Part shown: piece by piece, positions 23,943 through 34,690 of the stretch | How positions within the stretch are numbered: the stretch's first letter is position 1 | Layout: each line of letters opens with the position of its first letter | Assembly (NCBI GenBank): GCA_020205615.1 | Contig: CM035170.1 | Coordinates: forward strand, 43,711,807 to 43,775,806 | DNA length: 64,000 nt | Source: Panax quinquefolius | Taxonomy: Eukaryota > Streptophyta > Magnoliopsida > Apiales > Araliaceae | Direction: 5' to 3' | Translations under genes and position numbers: made by a program | The notes under the pieces: generated by a model | Told to the model about the DNA's origin: nothing | Databases searched by the model: none | What the model saw: the letters and a program-made list of their open reading frames with translations, nothing else

Positions 23943-25581
23943 TGATAAGTAGGTTTTATACCTATTTATTGGATGTTAATTCACAAAAATTATGCTCATC
24001 TCAAGTAGATTTTACTATGTTTTTGTACATTTTATGTTGTTTAGCATTTCTTGTAGTGGAACTCTTATGGCGAGGAAAGGCATGGAAAAAGGCAAGAATG
24101 GCGTGGATAAGCATGCTAACATGAGCTAGCAAGGACTAGGCATGATGGACACGGGTAGATGAGGAACTGAAGTAGTGGATGAGTGTTATGCAGAAAAGGA
24201 AAGATGAAGAACAAACAACAAAGCAAGAAGAAACAACAGAAGACATCAAGTAGTAGCCGCACGGCTAATTAAGCCTTACAACGCGCTCTCGCGCCACTTG
24301 AAAAATGCATGCTTTTGCACCCACGCCAAGACCAAGCATCTTAGCAAAGAGGAAACTCGCATCCTGCCGCCAAGGCTTCTAAGAGACACACCTATCGTGC
24401 GCCCACGCCCGTTTTACACTAGGATCAAGCGCGGCCGCGCGAGTCCTCTACAGTATGTTGTTGACTTTTTTGTAATTTGAATTTTGAGCACTTGAGGCTC
24501 ATCTGAACAATACTGGTTGGTACCAGACATGTGTTATTGGGTCTTTTATGAGTTTTTCATATCAAGTAATTAGGGTTCTTATGTTTTAACTAGTCTAGAG
24601 AGGATTTGATCAATTTTGGATACATTCTATATCCTCTCTTCACTTTGGTTATTGAATAATTGTTAATTTCATTTTCTGGAGATTATTGATACTTTAGAAC
24701 ACAAATTGGGGCAGATTATGCAACTGGGTTTAATCATTTCTCTTTCATCTCTTATTTGTATTGTGTAATTCCATGTGTTGCTTCAATCCCATAATGGCTT
24801 TTGGTTCAGAAATGAACTAAACTCCATTATGGGATTCTAATAGATTTTGATATGTAGTCTAAACTTATGTAGCTGATTGTATGATTGTATGATTGTATGT
24901 TTATCATTAGATTACCTATTATGATTGAGCGTAATGAATGAATGTTTGATCACCATTCACCTTGTATGCTTATATGGATTTGTAAAATGAAATATGAGTA
25001 TGGATATAATCCTAATAGCATATGTTTATGAGGCTGAGTTGTTTAGCTTTGTAATTCATGAACTGGATAGAAATATACCATTTCACCGTGTGTATTACTG
25101 AAAGAGCATGTGCTTTAATTCATTATTGCTGCAATATCACATAGACATATAGTGATTTTGGTAATAGTGTTGTTTACATGATTTCTATCATATGTGGAAG
25201 TTATGTAATAGGTCATAGTTCATTGAAAAATGGTTATGTCCACCTTTGTGCTCTTAACAAGTTTTCCATGATAAATATATAAGCTTTACATGATAGTTAA
25301 AAGTTAGATGAATTATTAAATGAAGTTAGAATCCCATTAATTCCAAATTTGATTTCATTATTGTAGTAATATATTTTTATTCATTAATTGAGTTTAGTAT
25401 AAATAATAATTGTGAGTTATTCATTAAAGCATATGAAAATAGTGACATGATTGATGTATGATAATTAAGATTTAATACCTTTCTCCGTGGATCGATACTT
25501 TTCTTACTATGTACTACTTGTTGACCCATGTATGCTTGCATGAGTTACAGTCCTTTTGTTAGACTAAAAAAGGAGGCAACA
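23943..25581 (+). repeat. LTR shared by TE-A and TE-A'
   Basis: 1.64 kb, TGATAAGTAGG...GGCAACA. A polypurine tract of one element copy lies on its left and a primer site plus gag of another copy on its right, so one LTR separates two interiors. It contains the GC-rich module (about 24250-24450) with GCGCGGCCGCGCG at 24428-24440, matching the spacer module at 5466-5588. Unrelated in detail to the TE-C LTR, although both start TGATAAGT and share the layout. Confidence 0.88.
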
Positions 25582-25587
25582 AGTTTT

Positions 25588-25605
25588 TGGCGCCGCTGCC
25601 GGGGA
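25588..25605 (+). other. Primer binding site for tRNA-Asp (TE-A')
   Basis: TGGCGCCGCTGCCGGGGA, one mismatch to the complement of the plant tRNA-Asp 3' end, seven bases after the LTR end. Confidence 0.9.
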
Positions 25606-25730
25606 TAGGCGTTTATTTTTAATATTATCGTCATCAATTTTAAGCTATCTTTGTATAACTTAGACAAGTCTTATCTTATCGTATTTCTGTTTTTGTTTTT
25701 GTTTGAATTTCTGGTACTTGTGCATAGTAT

Positions 25731-26139
25731 ATGCACACTCGATCATCCAATTCCAAGTTGACACCTGCATAGAACAACATCAACGGTAGAGGTTGGAAAT
25801 CGAGAGCGCGTAGAAATATACAAGCAGTAGAAAAGCCAAGAGAGGAACACAGGACCTTGAGAGATTATTCAATGCCAAATATCAATGGATTACAGTCGAG
25901 TATAGTAAGACCAACTATATCAGCCAATACTTTCGAGATAAATTTGGGCACTATTTAAATGGTGCAAAATTCGGTACAGTTTGGGAGTGCTGCTACAGAT
26001 GACCCGAATGAGCATCTATTGAGTTTTATAGAAATATGTGACACCTTCAGGTACAACGGGGTGACAGAGGATACAATCAGAGTTAGACTATTTCCATTTT
26101 TGTTATGGGATAAAGCAAGAAGTTGGCTTCACTCTCTAC
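25731..26139 (+). pseudogene. gag: 5' part of gag of TE-A' (second tandem copy)
   Basis: Begins MHTRSSNSKLTP, as expected for Athila gag, with early stops (25773 and about 25957), then an open stretch from 25959. 26020-26139 matches window bases 1-120 with about four substitutions, mostly C/T or G/A transitions. The reading is cut at 26139 by TE-D, exactly in the LHSL motif. The remainder is not in the window. Confidence 0.85.
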
Positions 26140-29100
26140 TATAGCGACCGAGAAATTCGGATCTTATTGTAAAATGATTTTATTAAATTAAATGATAATA
26201 AAATTCTATTCTATGTGTTATCAAGATGGTTGTCATTGTATAACCTATTGATGTTAGAATGTCATAGTATTTGAGCTATGTGGATGAATTGAAGTGTTTG
26301 AATTTTCAAGACAAAAATAAAAGTTTTCCGAGAAATTTTCCGAAAAACACTAGTCATCGGTATTTGCTATGAATATATTTTTGAGTTTCCGAGAAATACG
26401 TAATGATGGAATAACAAGATAAGATGGATTATGTAATAAAAATCTAGTTATGGAAAAAGTAATAATTCGCTTGTGGACTTAATTTATAAACTTTAAGTAA
26501 GGCGAAGTAGTAATGAATAAGTAATAATTATATGATACTTAAGTATTGTACAAGTGAAATGAAAACGAGTATAATACGAAGAATTATACGAGTTAGTATG
26601 AAGAATGAAATATCGTATATATTTTCTATATGAATTAGAATACAAAAATAATACATAAACTATATGTATGTGTATTAAGAAATGTTAATGGACTTGGAAG
26701 ATTGGTTAACAATTATATACAACTCCAAGTGAATTAAAGGGAGAGGTCCAATCATTAATTAATGAACCAATTAGTGTTTATTAATGCAAAGCCCAAAAAG
26801 TTAGTTGGTCCAAGCCCAAGCTAGATTGAAATGAATTGGTTGACCCATGGGGAAAACCATATCAATATGGTTAATATGTGGTGATCAAGTTAAGAGTAAT
26901 GACCAAGACTTAAGAGTAATGACCAAGTTAAATGAGTAATGACCAAGTATAGGATAAGAGTTGTGCTAGCCAAGTAATGAATAGTAAGAAGGTGGCTTAA
27001 GGAGGTGGGTGATTTAATGACTAATCTACCCTAGCTTTGCAAATTCTATAAATAGAGAAGGCTTACAAGCCATTTGTTAGTTGTTCAAATAATCCAACAT
27101 TTCAAAAGTGCTTAAGTGTTAGAGAGAATAAGCTATAATAAGTCATTTCCATAAGTAAGAAGAAGAAGCAAGCTACTTTACCAAGACTACAAAAAGTAAG
27201 ACTTCTTCTCCATTATCTTCTATCTCTACCATGATAGGTGGATAAGAAAAGTTTGGATTAAGGAACATGAATAATAAGAAGCAAGAAGAATGTATAAGTC
27301 ATGAACATAAGCCACATAAGTTGGCAATAAGTCATTTGAACTTATAAAAGTTATAAACTTATTATAAGTTAACCTTGAATGTTAAGTATGAAAATATGAA
27401 CTTGTAATGAGTTTATTAAGAGAAGTGGATTAAGAACTTATATGAATATATGTATCATATATACATAAGTAAAGTTATATGTGAAGAACATGTAAAGTTT
27501 GATGATTAAGAAACTTTAATTGTCATAAGTCAGGAACAATAAAATCTTAAGTAGTTTATAATTTGACAAGTTATAAGCTCATGAAGAATAAGTCCCAAAA
27601 TCCAACAATGATTATAAGTTGTTGTAACAAGTAGGTTGAGATGTTCACATGATGAATGGAAGTCATTTGAAATGTTGAACAAATCATAAGAATAAAGATT
27701 TGCCGGAAATTGCATGATTGGACGATAATCGTCGAATTCTTAAAATTCTCGGAATAGAAGTCAAATTTTGTGTTTAAGCTCAAAACCATTGTTTTCCAAT
27801 GGAGACAAGTCATATTTGGCATTTAAGAGTTGCAGACTCGAAAATGACCGAATTCTGACTTAGAACGAAGAAACGAGCGTTGAACGTTCACGAATGTATC
27901 GTTTTCGTTCAAAATGAACCAATAGGTGAATTTTTAGGAAACGAAGTCAAATAGATAAAATTCTTACATAAACGCATAGATTACGTAATTTGTGAACTGT
28001 AGGCTTTTGAATGAGTCAATTCGGACTTATAACGAAGAAGATATGCGTCCTGGGAAGTTCACAAAATTCACAAACTGAAATTATTTTCTGGTGCACAGAG
28101 TTGGTGTCGCGGCGCCAACCCAAGGCAAAATGAGTCGCGCCATAGCGCGTAATAGTGTCCGAGTACACTGCAAGAGTTTTCAGCACGAACCATAGTACAA
28201 TATGTGGCACCGCAGCGCCATGTACAAGATCTAAAAATCTTACGGAGAGTGGCGCATATGACACGCCCATTAAGTAAGGACTCATCAGCCACAAGCAGGC
28301 CAAGTTCGGGTCAATGCTACTATAAGCTTGCGCCGCAACACGAGATGTAAGTATAAAGACGGCGTCACAGCGCCAGTCTCAAAACAAGGATTGTAATGAA
28401 GGTTTCTAAGTACAAAGAAAGGAAAGCTAATTGATTTAAAAGTAAACACAACTTAAGGAATGTAATGTAACATTGTTTAAACTTTGTTAAACCTTAAGGA
28501 TGTTGTATAAAGGTTGAGATAACCTAGTCGAATATAATGCAAGGATAATGATAAACCGGAACGAATAGTAACTGAATCTAATACACAGTTAGATTGAGAT
28601 GAATGTATGATAAAGTCATATACATACTTGATTATATGTGACCTAATATAAAGCATTATGTGATCATGTATTGTAGAGACTTGAACGACTTGAACATAAA
28701 GTTAATATACCATAGCAGACGCTAAAGGCAAGTATTCTAACTCTTGTCTCAGTTCAATCTGAACAAGTTTTTGAAGTTCATGTATTCTTTCGCATGAATT
28801 GAAGTATGTTGAAGTAAAAGCCAATTCCTTTGGCTAGACTTGATGTATTGATAATCTATTCATTTATTATCAATTGTTGCTATCTTTTGTCAACTACTTG
28901 ATATGGTTTTCAAAAGAAGACTGAAATGTTAAACAAATGTTTTATCGATAAAACGACAGGCACGTGAGGTTGCCAAATGCTTAAACGTGCATACGTTTAA
29001 TGGATGTAGTGTTGATCAACATAGAGTACAATAGGCTGATCACCTAGAAGTGCTCGTAAGTAATATCAGGCTTATGAACTTGCTTCCGGGTTGTCCTTTT

Positions 29101-29621
29101 CCAATAAAGAATGAATACTCGAGGTCTTTGACCGGAGTGAATATTTTACTAAATATTGTTATTATTGTAAAATATTTTGAAAGAAAAGATGAAGTGCTAT
29201 TTTGAATTATCAATAGTACTTCATAACTATTGTTCAGTTATTGAAGATATACGATTTGTATGTGTCAAGCATATTATTATTAAATTGTTATACTTGCTGA
29301 GCTAGTCATGCTCACTCTTGCTTGAACCATATAAATGCAGCTAAGACTAAACGTCCCGAAGGATCAAAAAAGGATACGGGAAAAGCTAAGGTAGATTACT
29401 GAGCTGTCTTGTAATAGTATAGGTCTATTATTGTAATGTAACTGATATTATGACAAAGAACCTTTGTAATGGGTATAGAACCTGGGAAATATAAATATTA
29501 CTTTAAATATATAGAAGTTATGTTCGTTCTTTGAGACTTTTCAATTGAATGAATGTATGAATATTGTACAGTATAGCACCATCTGTCGAGTTGGAAGATA
29601 CCCGGATTTGGGGGCGCTACA
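26140..29621 (+). repeat. 5' LTR of TE-D
   Basis: 3.48 kb, TATAGCGACC...GGGGGCGCTACA (the TG start is apparently mutated to TA). A short repeat containing AGTAATGACCAAG occurs at 26895-26950. A GC-rich patch with several GGCGCC/GCGCCA words spans 28105-28375. 29035-29046 has AGGCTGATCACC, and 29310-29340 has the CTCACTCTTGC...TGCAG block followed by a short Lys-rich frame. No gene; the longer antisense frames here lack homology. Confidence 0.8.
29340..29402 (+). other. Conserved LTR mini-frame (TE-D)
   Basis: After ATAAATGCAG, 20 codons run to TGA: Lys/Gly-rich with the core GSKKDTGKAK. Comparable frames occur at 52086-52148, 52637-52684 and 37696-37758 (minus), in the same relative LTR position. 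It has no ATG of its own. It could be the last exon of a spliced transcript or a structured RNA segment. Confidence 0.4.
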
Positions 29622-29805
29622 AGTTTGTATCAAAGCCTAGGTTATAAAACTTAAGGGGGAAAGTAGAACCTTAAGTCATAACCTTAAGAAAGAATAAAGA
29701 AGTAAAAGATGGAAAGTAACCCTATAAAAAATGCATTATATTATGTTATGTATTTCTATTTATTTTACTAACGTGTACTAATCAAACTATATTGTTTTAT
29801 TGTAG

Positions 29806-30331
29806 ATGTCAGGAGAAAATGATATGTATAGAGATATACATATAGTGAGCGAAGATTCGATTAATCGGGTAGAGATACTACCAAATCCGTGAGAAAGAGA
29901 ACCAGAGTTGGTGACAATCGAGTGCGAGACTCTAAGATTTAGACTACATGTCTATATTTGATGGCATGCTAGAGGAGGAGGTGGACGTGATGTCCTTTGA
30001 CCAGGTTCCACCTACAGAGGAGTTGTCTATGGGGGAATCGATGAAGGCATTATTTATGTCAGTATTGGATAGGAATGTCCATTACTGCCAAGAGGTTAAG
30101 GAGTTGAAAGAGGAACTCCAAGCTGTCCGTGAGGACAAGGCTAGCATGGAGGGAATGTGGGAAGAGGAGCATGACGATAGAGTTCAAGCTAAAGACAAGG
30201 TCCGAGAGCTGAAATGTGAAGTCTTTGAGCTCAAGCAGGAGCTAAAGACTAAACAGAGGAAGTTAGAGAGGATGTCCTATATACATAGGAGTTCTCATGT
30301 AGATTTCAATGACAGTTGTAGTGGATATTAG
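29806..30331 (+). pseudogene. Upstream acidic coiled-coil ORF of TE-D (before gag)
   Basis: ATG at 29806 directly follows TTTTATTGTAG. After about 28 codons a TGA interrupts; a second open part runs 29948-30331 in another frame. The latter has an acidic N-terminus, the motif SVLDRNV and then a heptad-like Glu/Lys-rich helix of about 70 residues (KELKEELQAV to KQRKLERM). The TE-F protein at 36490-37217 has the equivalent HDRNV followed by a coiled coil. This is not a standard Tekay gene. Its function is unknown. Confidence 0.6.
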
Positions 30332-30665
30332 ATAGAAGTAGATGCACCCACACACTATCAATAGAGATGTTATTACGAATTCATCCCAACAAAGATTTCG
30401 AGAATGCCCTACGTCAGATGTAATCTAGCAATAGCTAGAGTAGATTAGATATGTAAATATTATGTATCTAGTAGTGACGTAAAACCCTCTTTTGTATAAC
30501 AAAGGGTAGTCTTTTGTAAATTCCAATTTTTGGAAAGTAATTGCGGGATGGTAATGTAATCAGCTAAGGCTGAGTAATGTAAACAATGTAGTGTTATACT
30601 ACAAGTTATGAATCAATTATAAATAATAACAAAGCAACAAGATGTATTGTTTTCTTTACAGCAAA

Positions 30666-31262
30666 ATGCCGCCAAGAAAGAGACAACGAAATCAGGGCGC
30701 TAATGTTAACCAACTGGAGGGTGGTCCAGTTAATCCAATGCAAGAGTTCGTTAATCTTTTAACGGCTGCATTTAATAGAATGGGGGCTAATGTACCCGTG
30801 ATTCTTGGAGTAGTACGAGCTACTACTTTTAAGGATTTTAAAAGTGTAGGTCCGCCAGAGTTCAAAGGAACTACTAACCCTATAGAAGCCTAGGCTTGGG
30901 TAAAAGAAATCGAGAAAGCATTTGTAATAGAAAATGTTGAGGAGGGTCAGAAGGTTGCCTTTACAACCTATTTGATGAAGGGAGAGGCCAACTTCTGGTG
31001 GGAGGCAAACCAGGATAGGGCCGATATAGGAAACCTAACGTGGGAGAGATTCAAGGAGATTTTCTTCGAGAACTATTTTCCCATGAGTATGCAAGGGAGG
31101 ATGGAAATGAGGTTTCTTGAATTGAAACAAGGGGAGATGACAGTTCCCCAGTATGCTACCAAGTTTAATGAACTGGCACGATTCGCTCCACATCAAGTGG
31201 ACACTGAAGTGAGAAAGGCTAGAAGATTCGAGCAGGGCTTGAAACCCTGGCTAAGATTAAGA
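30666..31262 (+). pseudogene. gag: gag of TE-D, 3' truncated
   Basis: MPPRKRQRNQ start, preceded by the acceptor-like TTTTCTTTACAG five bases upstream. One in-frame TAG at 30891-30893; otherwise one frame through the capsid-like domain (EANFWWEAN, FKEIFFENYFP, FNELARFAPH) to about [11 protein letters not shown]. There it joins integrase sequence without knuckles, protease or RT. Confidence 0.85.
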
Positions 31263-32200
31263 TTATGTATAGTTTGGACCAGTTAGCCAAATTATATGTC
31301 AATGAAATTATCTCGAGATATGGGGTGTTGGTATCTATTATATCGGATAGAGATCCGCGTTTCACGTTAAACTTTTGGAAGGGTCTTCAAGAAAGAATGG
31401 GGACACAATTACGAATGAGTACAGCGTATCATCCGTGGACCGATGGGCAAAGCGAAAGAACAATTCAAACACTTGAAGACATGCTCTAAGCTTGTGTGAT
31501 GGACTTCAAGGGTAGTTGGGAGGATCACCTTACATTAGTAGAGTTCGCGTATAACAATAGTTATCACGCCAGTATTGGAATGCCGTCGTATAAAGCACTG
31601 TATGGGAGGAAATGTAGAACGCCCTTATGCTGGGACGAAGTTGGAGAGCGTCGACTGTTGTGGCCAGAAATGGTACAATAGACGGTAGAAATCATCAAGA
31701 TGATAAGAGCTCAACTAGTAGTAGCTCAAGATCGCCAAAAGAAGTATGCAGACTTACATCGCAAGAAGAGAGATTTTGAAGTATGAAGCTATCCATTTCT
31801 GAAAGTATCTCCCTAGAAAGGGAAGATTCATTTCGGGAAGAAGGGCAAGTTGAGCCCTAGGTTCATAGGACCGTTCAAGATTTTGAGGTGAGTCGGTGAA
31901 GTGGCGTACGAGGTAGCCTTACCTCCTGAACTTGAGCACATTCACAACGTGTTTCATGTGTCAGTATTGCGGCCGTATAAACCGGACTACAAGCACGTTA
32001 TCTTCTATGAACCAATCCAAGTCGAGAAAGACTTATCGTACGAGGAAGTTCCTATCCAAAAACTAGATAAGAAGGAACAAAAGCTGAGGAATAAGATTAT
32101 CCATTCCGTTAAGATTCTCTGGAGGAATCACGCGGTAGAAGAAGCTACGTGGGAGCTAGAAGAGAAAATGAGAGCGAATTATCCATTTTTATTTGAGTAA
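31263..32200 (+). pseudogene. pol: Integrase core and chromodomain end of TE-D pol
   Basis: A single frame with five in-frame stops (for example 31487-31489 and 31679-31681) and no frameshift. It begins inside the catalytic core: second Asp in SDRDPRF, Glu in DGQSERTIQ; the first catalytic Asp is deleted. Then come the GPF/Y-type module (RFIGPFKIL), NVFHVSVLRPY and, at the end, ILWRNHAVEEATWE, the C-terminal chromodomain-like segment of Tekay/Del chromoviruses. Confidence 0.85.
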
Positions 32201-32212
32201 CCTTATTTTTAC

Positions 32213-32248
32213 AATTCCGAGGACGGAATTTTTATAAGGGGGGAGGGA
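32213..32248 (+). promoter_or_regulatory. Hairpin and polypurine tract of TE-D
   Basis: AATTCCG-AGGA-CGGAATT (32213-32230) forms a 7 bp stem with a 4-base loop. AAGGGGGGAGGGA (32236-32248) is the polypurine tract primer for plus-strand synthesis. TE-K and TE-H have AATTTCG-AGGA-CGAAATT, which is a paired change. Confidence 0.75.
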
Positions 32249-32699
32249 TTTAACGTCCACGAATTTTAAACTCCTTATTAATTAAATATGTGATTTAATT
32301 TTTATGGGTTAGTTTTGTGAGTTTATTTAAACCTTATGTGGTTATGTGAATTTATGAATTGGTTAAAGGGAGTCACTAATGGTTATTTAAATTAGTGGAC
32401 TAACCCTAAGAGGTTGATATCAAGAATTGATAGGATTCTTATTAATTAAATATTCAATTTATTTGAATATAGTAGCAAGAGTTGAACATATTGATTAATT
32501 TGCAATTATGAGTAATTAATTGATAATGTGTTAATTAATAATTATTATTGAATAGATAATAATTAATGTGTAAAAGATCAATAATTTATAAAATGATTAT
32601 ATGTTTACTTGATTAATTTGTACAAGCATGAATAGTAAACCTTTAATATATGGTAGTTAGCTATATATTTTATATAGTACAAGGTGACACATTAATATG

Positions 32700-32732
<33 letters not shown>

Positions 32733-32902
32733 GTATATATATCATGGAGTTGCATAATAATATTGTTATATGTATGTGCATTACTAGATACCTTGTAATT
32801 GGGAAATACATTGTATGTCCTTTTAGATTATTATACCATATGATATGTGAAATAAATTGTGTAGACATATTTATAACCAAAGTTTGTATTATGTGCATAT
32901 GT
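32249..32902 (+). repeat. 5' end of an LTR, truncated (3' LTR position of TE-D)
   Basis: Starts TTTAACGTCC right after the polypurine tract. AT-rich with no gene; a (TA)n microsatellite lies at about 32708-32735. It ends where the minus-strand pol of TE-F begins, with no duplication visible. It may belong with TE-G (40594 onward), but I cannot show that. Confidence 0.6.
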
Positions 32903-34690
32903 GCTTCCTGGATGAATTGAATATCTTGAGTTATGAGCTTCGGTCAAAATTTCTTCTTTCAGCTCTGGTGTTGCTGGAACCCCCCAAGATTCTTCCCTCA
33001 AACCGTAGTAATCCTTCGGTATCAATCTTGTATTTTATATCACTACCCTCAATCAGATTCTCTTTGATTTTCCCACACTCATCATCTTACAGTTGAGCAT
33101 CCTTCACTTTGTCCACTAAAGTTGGACTAGCTTCTATCTGGAATAGTTGTTCATCAGATTCTTTTGGAAATTTGATTTCCAACTCTAGTTTTGTCATTGC
33201 TGAAATGAGCTCCTACTGAGTTGTTATCAGCATCAACTATTCCCGACTTTCCTACGCTTAAAGCATCAAGAACCACATTCGCTTTTGCTTGGATGATAAA
33301 AGATCTCACAATCATAATCTTTTATCAATTCCATCCATCTTCTTTGACGATGTTCAAATCCTTTTGAGTGAAAATATACTTGAGACTTTTGTGGTCCATG
33401 TAGATCTCACATTTCTCTCCAAAAAGATAGTGTCTCCATATCTTCAAAGCAAATACAATCGCAACCTAATTCCAAATCATGAGTCCTGATACCCTTTCTC
33501 ATAATCCTTCATTTCTTGATGCATACGCAATAACTTTATCGCTCGCATAAGAACACAACTCAACCCTTTGTGTGAGGCATCACTATACACCACAAAATTT
33601 CTCAGATTATCCGGTAATGCCAACACAAAAGCCACACTTAACTTCTTCTTCAAATCTTGAAACTCTCTTCACATTTCTCCGTCCAAACAAATTTTACAGA
33701 CTTTCCTTGTCAAATTTGTTAATGAAGTGGCTATCTTAGAAAAATCTTGAATAAATCTTCTATAATAACTAGCCAGTCCCAAGAAACTCCTCACTTCTTA
33801 TGGTGTTCTTGGTTGTTCCCAATTGATCACAGCTTCCACTTTTGAGACGGATCCACTGAAATCCCATCTTTGTCAATCACATGCCCCAAAAAATTGTACA
33901 CTCATCGAGCCAAAATTCGCACTTAGAGAATTTTGCATACAACTTTCCTTTCTTAGTGTTTCCAATGTCAAACGTAAGTGTTCCACGTGTTCTTCTTGAG
34001 TTTTGGAATACACTAGAATGTCGTCGATGAATACCACTACAAACTTGTCTAAGAATGGTTTAAACACCCTATTCATCAAATCCATGAATGCAAAGAGTGC
34101 ATTGTTAAACCAAAAGACATCACCAGAAACTCGTAATGTCTATACCGAGTTCTGAATGTCGTTCATGGTATATCCTCCTTCCTCACTTTCAACTGGTGGT
34201 ACCCACTTCTCAAATCTATTTTCGAAAAGTATTTAGCACCCTTCAATTGGTCAAACAAGTCATCTATTCTTAGCAACGGGTATTTGTTTTTAATAGTGAC
34301 TTTGTTTAACTCCCTGTAATCAATGCAAAGACGCATTAATCCGTCCTTCTTCTTCACAAATAAAACTGGCGCTCCCCACGGCGATACGCTTGGTTGAATA
34401 TATTTCTTGTCCAGCAGCTCTTGCAACTGTACCATCAGTTCCTTAATTTCTACCGGAGCCATTCTGTACGGGGCCTTCGATATTTGTGTTGATCCCAGGG
34501 CTAAGTCGATCACGAACTCAATTTCTCTGTCAGGCGGAAGTCCTGACAAATCCTCTAGAAAACGTCTTCGAATTCCCTCACTACTGGTATTTCTTCTAGT
34601 TTCACACCCTTCTACTGAGTATCGACTATATAAGCTAAATAGCCCACACAACCTTAACTCAACAATTTCTTGCTTTGATAGTCGCGACAT
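32903..34690 (-). pseudogene. pol: RT, RNase H and integrase N-terminus of TE-F
   Basis: 34690-34163 is open (175 aa) and holds the RT fingers: [22 protein letters not shown] and the Asp of [12 protein letters not shown]. 34085-33873 carries the palm with FIDDILVYS (Asp-Asp intact, residues 21-22). RNase H (about 33870-33100) is scattered by stops. 33025-32903 has the integrase zinc-binding region up to HPGST. Broken into many frames; no product is possible. Confidence 0.85.

Larger units (their letters stand above)
26140..32902 (+). mobile_element. TE-D: Tekay/Del-like Ty3/gypsy relic with a deleted pol
   Basis: 5' LTR 26140-29621, tRNA-Met-type primer site near 29624 (TTTGTATCAAAGC), upstream coiled-coil ORF, gag, then a direct jump into integrase, hairpin, polypurine tract and the start of an LTR at 32249. 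Protease, RT and RNase H are absent. The 3' LTR start (TTTAACGTCCACG) does not resemble the 5' LTR start (TATAGCGACCGAG), so the right half may come from a different family. It is cut at about 32902 by the junction with TE-F. Confidence 0.75.

Noticed and set aside
28016..28303. 95-codon antisense frame in the TE-D LTR
   Set aside because: Coincides with the GC-rich palindromic patch, where stop codons are rare by composition; two frames are open at once.
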